From NCBI GenBank assembly GCA_937923145.1, contig CALAJT010000010.1, positions 1-62,435 on the forward strand: a stretch of DNA of 62,435 nt, read 5' to 3'. Below, piece by piece: positions 36,272 to 43,166 of this stretch. The notes below the pieces were generated by a model. That model did not search any database. It was given only the letters and a program-made list of their open reading frames with translations, and was not told where the DNA came from. This DNA comes from an uncultured Rubritalea sp. (lineage in GTDB: Bacteria; Verrucomicrobiota; Verrucomicrobiia; Verrucomicrobiales; Akkermansiaceae). The translations under genes were made by a program, and so were the position numbers. Positions within the stretch are counted from its first letter, which is position 1. Every line of letters begins with the position of its first letter.

Positions 36272-37582
36272 TTACCTTCTCTGAAGCATTGCATCTAAGA
36301 GGTCTACCGTGTCACGCACTGAAGTATCCGCTAGAATTTTCGATTCCACCTTTTTAACGGCATGAATAACAGTACCATGATCTCTTCCGCCAAATGCATC
36401 ACCAATCTCCATCAGAGACGAGCGAGTAAGTTTTCTACTAAGGAACATCGCCACCTGCCTGGCAAAGGCAATATTGGAAGGTCTTCTTCTGCTACTCATA
36501 TCAGCGAGACTAATATCAAAGTGATCTGAAACCGCCTTCTGGATCGAATCAATAGTCACCTTCCTAGCTCCCTCTTCACGTAGTATATCGCGGAGTAGAT
36601 GCTCCACTCTCGCAACAGAAATCTGAGATCCACCCAATGATGAGAAAGTAGCCACTCTTACAAGGGCTCCTTCTAAGCGGCGCACATTACTACGAATCTT
36701 ATCAGCTATAAAGCTGATGATTTCGTCAGGGACGTCAGCTTTCCACTCATCCATTTTCTTTTTAAGAATGGCTAGTCGAGTTTCCATCATCGGAGCTTGA
36801 AGCTCTACTGTTAGGCCACTCTCAAAACGAGAGATCATACGTGCATTAAAATTCTTGATCTCACAAGCTGGACAATCGCTCGACATTACTATTTGGCTCT
36901 GAAGATCTAGCAGTGTATTAAAAGTATGGAAAAATTCTTCTTCAGTTCTCTCCTTGCCAGCTAGGAACTGAATGTCATCGATGAGTAGTAAATCTGCCCT
37001 GCGATACTTCTTTCTAAATTTATCTAAGCCCCCCTTCTTTACTGCCTCGATAAACTCATTAGTGAATTTTTCTGAAGTCAAATAGATCACTTTTGCATTT
37101 GGTTTTCTGCTCAGCATCTCGTGACCTATAGCATGCATCAGGTGAGTCTTACCGAGACCAGAACCTCCGTGAATAAACAAGGGGTTATAGGCTAATCCTG
37201 TGCTTGCAGCTACACCTATCGACGCTGCATGAGCAAACTCACTATTATGTCCTACTACGAAGCGATCGAAGGTAAACTGAGGATTTAATCCTGCATTTTT
37301 CCCTTTTTGAGTCTGTTTAGCAGGCTCGGAAGACGCTTGTTGAGGCTCATCACATGACTCATCAATCACTACTTCTTGCCCTGCAACCACGATCTTAGGC
37401 TGCACAACAGAATCTAATATCTCAGAAATTGAAACCTGTAATTCTGGTAAAAAATTAGTCTCTATCCAGACCTGGTGAATATCACTAGGAACACTGATCT
37501 CTATCTCTGTTTCAGAAATAGAGTGGCAATATGCTGCTGAAAACCAACGCTGATATGCATCTGAGCTTACCTGCTTTTTCAA
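36272..37582 (-). CDS. dnaA: Chromosomal replication initiator DnaA
   Basis: From the first canonical start, TTG at 37582, the protein is 436 residues. It has part of domain I, a short Gln/Ser-rich linker, the AAA+ domain (NPLFIHGGSGLGKTHLMHA, Walker A 139-146; LLIDDIQFL) and the domain IV signature FGGRDHGTVIHAVKKV that binds DnaA boxes. Domain I homology continues upstream of the TTG: the same frame reads VWKAISSSL, matching the conserved Trp/Leu start of DnaA. The only good ribosome site, AGGAG at 37615-37619, points to a GTC at 37604-37606. The true start is therefore uncertain. The frame stays open to a TAA at 37655-37657. Confidence 0.93.
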   Translation of the reverse strand: MKKQVSSDAYQRWFSAAYCHSISETEIEISVPSDIHQVWIETNFLPELQVSISEILDSVVQPKIVVAGQEVVIDESCDEPQQASSEPAKQTQKGKNAGLNPQFTFDRFVVGHNSEFAHAASIGVAASTGLAYNPLFIHGGSGLGKTHLMHAIGHEMLSRKPNAKVIYLTSEKFTNEFIEAVKKGGLDKFRKKYRRADLLLIDDIQFLAGKERTEEEFFHTFNTLLDLQSQIVMSSDCPACEIKNFNARMISRFESGLTVELQAPMMETRLAILKKKMDEWKADVPDEIISFIADKIRSNVRRLEGALVRVATFSSLGGSQISVARVEHLLRDILREEGARKVTIDSIQKAVSDHFDISLADMSSRRRPSNIAFARQVAMFLSRKLTRSSLMEIGDAFGGRDHGTVIHAVKKVESKILADTSVRDTVDLLDAMLQRR

Positions 37583-37657
37583 AGAACTAGAAATTGCTTT
37601 CCAGACTGCAGACTCTCCTTTTGTATTATCGTTACTTTTTATAATTTTTAGAAGTTA

Positions 37658-38063
37658 AATGGTGATTGAGGGTGGCTAAATACCTTGTCCGGTAAACATC
37701 GTTTTGATCTTGAATTACTGCTTTTTATATATCGAGGCTTGCAGAGCAGAATTACTCGTTTTTGGCAGGAGAGAAAGTTATAACTCAAAGCCCTAGAAAA
37801 GCGCAAAAAGATTTTACATAGGGAATAAATTAGAGAGCTAGAATTAAGCCGTAATAAGACTTTTTAAAAACTTAAAAAAATAACTCTTGACCTTCCATTT
37901 TATTAATTCTTCCAAACCAATTACATCAACCTTATCACAACTCGCTGAAATTGAATCAATCTGCCATTTTGAATTACCTCAGGTAATTTAGACACCTTTA
38001 GCAAAGTTTTAAAAATATAAGCGAGGCCATTAAACCCTATATAGAATATAATCAGTAGAGTCT
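37658..38063. other. AT-rich region between rex and dnaA; possible but unproven oriC
   Basis: The spacer has no gene and several A/T-rich runs, a plausible place for an origin beside dnaA. However, no cluster of TTATCCACA-type DnaA boxes is visible by eye; the best nearby consensus box is at 38680-38688, over the rex start. It contains a 17-bp palindrome at 37972-37988. Confidence 0.35.
37972..37988. repeat. Near-perfect palindrome between rex and dnaA
   Basis: AATTACCT and AGGTAATT flank a single C. It is a symmetric site typical of a dimeric DNA-binding protein, located downstream of rex and upstream of dnaA. The binding protein is unknown; it does not match the usual Rex operator. Confidence 0.45.
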
Positions 38064-38687
38064 TTACTGATCTATGAAGTAGCTCAAGCTCTCTAGCTCT
38101 ATGGCTAGATCTACTCTGGTAATGATCACGTGATCTGGCACTTTAAGAATCGTAGGTGAAAAATTCAGTATACCCTGAACACCGGCACTAACGAGCTCAT
38201 TAGCGACCTCTTGACCATACTTTGCGGGGACACAGAGTATCGCCATTCTGACGCTATTTTTAGTGATAAATGCCGTCATTTCACGGTCATGCCTAACCTG
38301 CACAGGGAGCCCCTGCTCTTCGAGAACTTTAGCATCGATATCGAATGCTGATAGCACCTCAAAACCCTCCTTTTTGAATCCATCATAATGGAGTAATGCT
38401 CGACCTAAATTACCAACTCCGACGAGAATTACTGGTTGCAGCGTAGCCCTCCCCAAAACAGACCGGATTGTCTTTAGTAATAATTCCACTGGATAGCCTA
38501 GGCCGCGTGTTCCTAATTGACCAAAATGAGCTAAATCCTTTCGCAATTGAGATGGCTTTACATTTGCCACCTGTGCGAGTGAGTTAGAACTCACGGTCTC
38601 CATACCGTTCTCGTGTAACCGCAGAAGACACCGGCTGTATATTGACAGACGGTAAATGGTCTTCTTTGGTATATCTACTTTATCCAC
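38064..38687 (-). CDS. rex: Redox-sensing transcriptional repressor Rex
   Basis: The 207-residue protein has an N-terminal winged helix (KKTIYRLSIYSRCL, PSQLRKDLAHFGQLGTRGLGY) and a Rossmann domain with GVGNLGRALLHY (G90-G95), ending in a swapped C-terminal helix. Rex senses the NADH/NAD+ ratio and represses respiration and fermentation genes. The start is GTG at 38687, embedded in a DnaA-box-like TGTGGATAA. lpxI lies upstream on the same strand, 81 bp away. Confidence 0.92.
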   Translation of the reverse strand: MDKVDIPKKTIYRLSIYSRCLLRLHENGMETVSSNSLAQVANVKPSQLRKDLAHFGQLGTRGLGYPVELLLKTIRSVLGRATLQPVILVGVGNLGRALLHYDGFKKEGFEVLSAFDIDAKVLEEQGLPVQVRHDREMTAFITKNSVRMAILCVPAKYGQEVANELVSAGVQGILNFSPTILKVPDHVIITRVDLAIELESLSYFIDQ

Positions 38688-38688
38688 A
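38680..38688 (-). promoter_or_regulatory. Perfect DnaA-box sequence over the rex start codon
   Basis: TTATCCACA on the plus strand (TGTGGATAA on the minus strand) equals the E. coli consensus DnaA box and includes the GTG start of rex. A single box may occur by chance, but its place about 1 kb from dnaA makes DnaA control or an origin-proximal role possible. Confidence 0.35.
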
Positions 38689-38768
38689 GTATTTAAGATC
38701 TAGCTTATGCTCTGATACGTCAATATCATTTTATCAGCTTATTATAGGGAAATCACACTAAAGAATAG

Positions 38769-39578
38769 TTATAAAGCTACTATTGTGACGTTCTTTTCCT
38801 TACAAAGCCTCTCTACCTCCTCCATGCCTAAGATCAATGTACGCTTCGCCTCACAGGCAATTACGTTCACCCCTGCATCACTACAGGCATCTATAGTCAG
38901 AGCCCCTAGCACAGGGACATCAAATCTGAAATCTTGGTTCGGCTTACTTACTTTAGCTAACGTACAGCTCTTCTTTCTGCCAAGCTCACCTCCGCGCTTG
39001 ATACAGTCATTCGTTCCTTCGAATGCCTCCACCGCTAAGACAGTGCCATGTCTAACTACAACACTCTGGCCGATATCTAGGCGGCTACTTTCCTTAGCTA
39101 TCTCAAACCCATACTCTGCATCTTCTTGTTGGCGCTTCTTCAGCTTAGGTCCGCAGACATGTCCGGGCTCTGGTAAAAGATCATCTAGATAAGTAGTCGC
39201 ATTAATAAGCTCTATACCATCCTTCTGCATTTCATCTGCAATAGCTCCAAAGAGAGACTCTGCATTACGTTTTTTGACCCTAGCTAAGATCATCAAGATC
39301 CGCATATCCGGTCTGAGGTCGAATAAATTCTTAGGGGCTATCTGCCCTACCATGATCGCCTTTGTCACACCCTCTTTTTTGAAAAACTTAATTACCTTAG
39401 TCAACTGACCGACACGAAACCACTCTATAGCATCTACCTTTTCACCTAGACATTCCTTTGTCTCACCTCTAAATGCAGCCGCCACTAATTTACAACCAGG
39501 CTCTTCTCTTCGTGCAGCTTGGACAAATGTCTCAGGGTAAACGCCATTGCCAGATATGATTCCTATCGTTTCGCTCAT
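38769..39578 (-). CDS. lpxI: UDP-2,3-diacylglucosamine diphosphatase LpxI
   Basis: The 269-residue protein is read from the ATG at 39578 (MSETIGIISGNGVYP). An upstream in-frame extension of 23 residues is not LpxI-like and was left out. It has the LpxI pattern: RVGQLTKVIKFFKKEGV, MVGQIAPKNLFD, LLPEPGHVCGPKL and FDVPVLGALTIDA. It hydrolyses UDP-2,3-diacylglucosamine to lipid X in lipid A synthesis, replacing LpxH. The LpxH-like domain fused to a glycosyltransferase at 13846-15807 is a second candidate for related chemistry. Confidence 0.88.
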   Translation of the reverse strand: MSETIGIISGNGVYPETFVQAARREEPGCKLVAAAFRGETKECLGEKVDAIEWFRVGQLTKVIKFFKKEGVTKAIMVGQIAPKNLFDLRPDMRILMILARVKKRNAESLFGAIADEMQKDGIELINATTYLDDLLPEPGHVCGPKLKKRQQEDAEYGFEIAKESSRLDIGQSVVVRHGTVLAVEAFEGTNDCIKRGGELGRKKSCTLAKVSKPNQDFRFDVPVLGALTIDACSDAGVNVIACEAKRTLILGMEEVERLCKEKNVTIVAL

Positions 39579-39665
39579 CTGCAATAAGAATAGCCTACTA
39601 AGCCTACTATCTGCAATCAAAAATAGAGAGTTGATGATCACCCTCATTTCTACTTATATACTTTC

Positions 39666-40304
39666 ATGACCATCCTCATCACAGCTGGCCCCACACGAGA
39701 ACCGCTAGACCCTGTCCGCTACCTCACTAACAGATCCTCTGGCAAGATGGGATATGCTATCGCCGACTCTGCTGCCGCCCACCAACACCGTATCATCCTT
39801 ATCTCAGGACCCACTGAAATCGAGATCCCAGATGGCGTCGACTTCATCCCTGTAGAGACAGCGGCAGAGATGTATGCAGCAGTGGAGAAATACATCAACA
39901 AGGCAGATATCGCTATTTTCGCAGCTGCTGTAGCTGACTACCGCCCAGCTGAATTCCAAGATCAGAAGATAAAGAAGCACGGCGACACCCTCACACTAGA
40001 GCTAGTGAAGAACCCAGACATTCTAGGCTCATGTAGAGACAAGTTTCACTTCACTGGCACCCTAATAGGCTTCGCAGCAGAGACCCAAAACGTAGAATCA
40101 AATGCCAGAGGAAAACTAGAGCGCAAAGGCTGTGATTTAGTCATTGCCAATGACGTCTCTAGAGCTGACATTGGTTTTGACTCAAACGAAAATGAGATTC
40201 TGCTTGTCTATAAAGATCAAACTGAACTTATAGAGAAGGCGCAAAAATCCCACCTTGCTCACATCATCTTAGACCTAGCAACTAAACTTCACAGAACATC
40301 ATGA
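39666..40304 (+). CDS. coaB: Stand-alone phosphopantothenoylcysteine synthetase (CoaB)
   Basis: The 212-residue protein corresponds to the CoaB half of the usual bifunctional CoaBC: ILITAGPTREPLDPVRYLTNRSSGKMGYAIA at its start (split motif), then AAVADYRP with the Asn/Lys region KIKKHGD, and GFAAETQNV. It joins cysteine to phosphopantothenate in coenzyme A synthesis. The CoaC decarboxylase is not next to it. It overlaps the next gene by four bases (ATGA). Confidence 0.88.
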   Translation: MTILITAGPTREPLDPVRYLTNRSSGKMGYAIADSAAAHQHRIILISGPTEIEIPDGVDFIPVETAAEMYAAVEKYINKADIAIFAAAVADYRPAEFQDQKIKKHGDTLTLELVKNPDILGSCRDKFHFTGTLIGFAAETQNVESNARGKLERKGCDLVIANDVSRADIGFDSNENEILLVYKDQTELIEKAQKSHLAHIILDLATKLHRTS

Positions 40305-41050
40305 CACCTATCCAAGTAGCAGAAAAAGCAGCCAGAGCATCTGGAGAACTCCTCAGAGAGAACTTCGGCTGTGCAAATGTAGTCGACGAGGCTCTCCATC
40401 ACGACCTCAAGCTGGCACTTGATAAGGAATCCCAGGATCTCATCTTTGGAATCATTGCAGAAAGCTTCCCAGACCATGCTCTCTACGGCGAAGAAGGCAT
40501 CGCAGGAAATCAAGAATCTGAATACCAGTGGATCGTCGACCCTATAGATGGCACTGTAAACTTCTTCTACGGCATCCCACACTTCTGTATCTCCATAGCC
40601 CTTAGACTAAAGGAAGAAATTATCGTAGGACTCATCTATGATCCTATGATCAATGACCTCTGGACAGTAGTAAAAGGTGAAAAACCCTACCTCAATGGCA
40701 AGGAAATCTCATGTAGCCCACGCACTAAACTCGAAGAATCTATCCTCTACATAGGTCCAGGCAAAACGGAAGGTTCACTACAAAAGGGACTCGAAAGATT
40801 CGGCAAAGCCTCACTCCGCGCCCGCAAGATGCGCATGATGGGCTCTGCAGCTCTTGGCATGGCATATATCGCCACCGGTAGACTTGACGCCTATGTAGAA
40901 TCTCGCATTTCCCTCTGGGACATAGCAGCAGGTAAGCTCTTAGTAGAGGCAGCAGGAGGCAAGACAACACTCACTCCTCACCCAACTAAACCAGATGTCT
41001 GGGGCATTGTTTCTACTAACGGCAAGATCCCTATTGAAGAAGTGCTGTAA
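40301..41050 (+). CDS. suhB: Inositol monophosphatase-family protein
   Basis: The 249-residue protein has the metal-site motifs GEEG, WIVDPIDGTVNFFYGIP and SLWDIAAGKLLVEAAGG (as separate blocks). Family members dephosphorylate inositol-1-phosphate, fructose-1,6-bisphosphate or related sugars; the E. coli homologue SuhB also acts in transcription antitermination. Translationally coupled to coaB by a four-base overlap. Confidence 0.88.
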   Translation: MTPIQVAEKAARASGELLRENFGCANVVDEALHHDLKLALDKESQDLIFGIIAESFPDHALYGEEGIAGNQESEYQWIVDPIDGTVNFFYGIPHFCISIALRLKEEIIVGLIYDPMINDLWTVVKGEKPYLNGKEISCSPRTKLEESILYIGPGKTEGSLQKGLERFGKASLRARKMRMMGSAALGMAYIATGRLDAYVESRISLWDIAAGKLLVEAAGGKTTLTPHPTKPDVWGIVSTNGKIPIEEVL

Positions 41051-41058
41051 GCTACCGA

Positions 41059-41478
41059 TCAGAGTCTTTTCCCAGTGAGCGTCTCTATATCAAACGTAGA
41101 ATAGACGATATTCGGTGGAAGCACTAAGAGAGAATTAGGATAGTAATCAAAAGCTATTGCTATAGAGCGGTGAGCCATTTTTATAGCCTCTAGGGCACAT
41201 TTAAGAGCTATGGCTGGGTCCGAGTCATCTTCGGCAACTAGCGTAATGTAAGGCAACTTCTCCACAAGGCGACTACCCATGAAGTCGGAGCCATCTTCAT
41301 CATCTCCAAAACTGGAATACTTAGAAACTTTCTCACCGAGTAAATCATAAATACGGTTGAACTCTTTCTCCGGAATAAGTCCACGCTCGTCATCTCCGTG
41401 TTCTAGACAGAATGCATAGGCTAACTCTTCTAGATCTTCATCATCTGAAACTTGTTTATATAAAAAGTCGGTATTCAT
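41059..41478 (-). CDS. Hypothetical acidic protein
   Basis: The 139-residue protein is not recognised. It is acidic in its first half (DDEDLEELAYAFCLEHGDDE) and has a predicted helix-strand-rich second half (LKCALEAIKMAHRSIAIAFDYYP). No signal peptide or membrane segment is visible. Its stop is nine bases from that of the phosphatase gene, so the two converge. Confidence 0.6.
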   Translation of the reverse strand: MNTDFLYKQVSDDEDLEELAYAFCLEHGDDERGLIPEKEFNRIYDLLGEKVSKYSSFGDDEDGSDFMGSRLVEKLPYITLVAEDDSDPAIALKCALEAIKMAHRSIAIAFDYYPNSLLVLPPNIVYSTFDIETLTGKRL

Positions 41479-41781
41479 TTTCTGTGTCTTTACTTTGGAG
41501 CTAGATTAATCTGTATCGGAACCTCTTAGAGCACTATCATATCCTTATTTATTATCATGCATCATGAATGTTGTCATAACTAGATCGCAACAATAATTAG
41601 CTAGCTAAGTTGTCAAAGCACAATAAATATGGCCATTACCACCTTAAAAAAGACGAACAGTCACACGAATTAAAGCGCGGATTTAATTTTCAGCAGTAGA
41701 TTGCTTAATACACTCTAACAGCACTTGTATACGCGCTGAAGAGTGCCGACTAACTCTATGGATTCAATTACTACTTTCAGA
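41479..41781. other. Spacer without a recognisable gene
   Basis: The 303 bp between the hypothetical gene and the end of sucB carry no open frame with support, no clear hairpin with a T-run and no tRNA-like fold that could be seen. Confidence 0.5.
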
Positions 41782-43134
41782 TTACATATCCAACATCATA
41801 CGAGTTGGATTCTCTAGGCAGTCTTTGATTTTGATGAGGAATGTTACGGCTTCTTTTCCGTCCACTAGGCGGTGATCGTAGCTGAGGGCTAGATACATCA
41901 TAGGGCGGATTTCTACTTTGCCATCGATCGCCATTGGGCGCTGCTGGATGGTGTGCATACCTAGGATGCCACTCTGAGGAGGGCTCAGGATCGGTGTACT
42001 GAGTAGTGACCCGTAGACACCACCGTTAGAAATGGTGAAGACACCACCTTGGAGATCAGACATTTCGATTTTGCCGTCACGTCCTTTTTCAGCGTAGGCG
42101 ATGATGTCTTTCTCGATCTCTGCGAAACCTTTCTGATCAGTGTCGCGGACGACTGGAACGATGAGACCTTTCTCAGTGCCGATCGCCACTCCAATATCGT
42201 AGAAATGGTTCTGAATCATGTCTGTGCCATCGATACGAGCATTGACTGATGGGACGTCTTTGAGTGCTTGTGTTACCGCCTTTACGAAGAGTGACATGAA
42301 CCCGAGCTTACAGCCATGCTTCTTGACGAAATCTTCTTGAACTGCTTTACGGAGCTTCATGATCTCAGTCATGTCGACTTCGTTAAACGTAGTGAGGATC
42401 GCTGCTGTCTGCTGCGCGTTGACCAGATGCGATGCGATCTTTCTACGAAGCATGGACATCTTCTTACGCGTAGTGCGACCATCGGTATCTGTAGCTGGTG
42501 CAGACTTTACTGGAGCAGGTTCAGCTGATTTTGCTTCTGGTGTATGAGCTGATGTGCCTGCACCTGCTGTGATTCTTGCTACTACCGTGCCGATGCCTAC
42601 TTCTTCACCTTCTTCGATAAGGATTTCTATCGTGCCTGAGACCTCTGCTTCGAGTTCTGTGGAAACTTTGTCCGTTTCTAGAGTGACGAGGTTATCGCCT
42701 TTTGAAACGTTAGAGCCATTTGAGATATGCCAGTTTGCTACATTAGCTGAAGTAACTGACTCACCCGCATTTGGCACGATGACGTCTACTACTTTCCCGC
42801 TTATGTTTGAACTAGCTGCGGCAGGGGCTGCTTCTTGAGCTGGTGTTGCTTCCTTGGCTAGCTTTGGAGCTGCTGCCGCTGCTAGAGCTGAGCCTGCTGC
42901 ACCTTCCTCTATCTTGGCAACTACAGTGCCGATGGCTACTTCTTCACCTTCTTGAATAAGGATTTGAATAGTTCCTGCTACTTCTGCTTCGATTTCCTGT
43001 GAAACTTTATCAGTCTCGATAGTGAGGAGTGTGTCGCCTTTAGCTACAGTAGCCCCGTCTGCGATGTGCCACTCGGCTACGTTTGCGGATGTTACTGATT
43101 CTCCTGCGTTTGGTATGATTACTTCAAATGACAT
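41782..43134 (-). CDS. sucB: 2-oxoglutarate dehydrogenase E2 with two lipoyl domains
   Basis: The 450-residue succinyltransferase has two very similar lipoyl domains, about 1-76 with Lys43 ([11 protein letters not shown]) and about 115-190 with Lys156 ([11 protein letters not shown]), joined by an Ala/Pro linker. After a second linker the acyltransferase domain begins at once ([16 protein letters not shown]) and holds YDHRLVDG near the end. The peripheral subunit-binding domain usually found between lipoyl and catalytic parts in bacteria is missing. It follows sucA by 32 bp in one operon; the E3 gene is not here. Confidence 0.93.
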   Translation of the reverse strand: MSFEVIIPNAGESVTSANVAEWHIADGATVAKGDTLLTIETDKVSQEIEAEVAGTIQILIQEGEEVAIGTVVAKIEEGAAGSALAAAAAPKLAKEATPAQEAAPAAASSNISGKVVDVIVPNAGESVTSANVANWHISNGSNVSKGDNLVTLETDKVSTELEAEVSGTIEILIEEGEEVGIGTVVARITAGAGTSAHTPEAKSAEPAPVKSAPATDTDGRTTRKKMSMLRRKIASHLVNAQQTAAILTTFNEVDMTEIMKLRKAVQEDFVKKHGCKLGFMSLFVKAVTQALKDVPSVNARIDGTDMIQNHFYDIGVAIGTEKGLIVPVVRDTDQKGFAEIEKDIIAYAEKGRDGKIEMSDLQGGVFTISNGGVYGSLLSTPILSPPQSGILGMHTIQQRPMAIDGKVEIRPMMYLALSYDHRLVDGKEAVTFLIKIKDCLENPTRMMLDM

Positions 43135-43166
43135 ATAATTATTTTATCTGAATTTTATTAAATTTA

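Noticed and set aside
37932-37940. TTATCACAA as a DnaA box
   Set aside because: Differs from TTATCCACA at four positions and is isolated.
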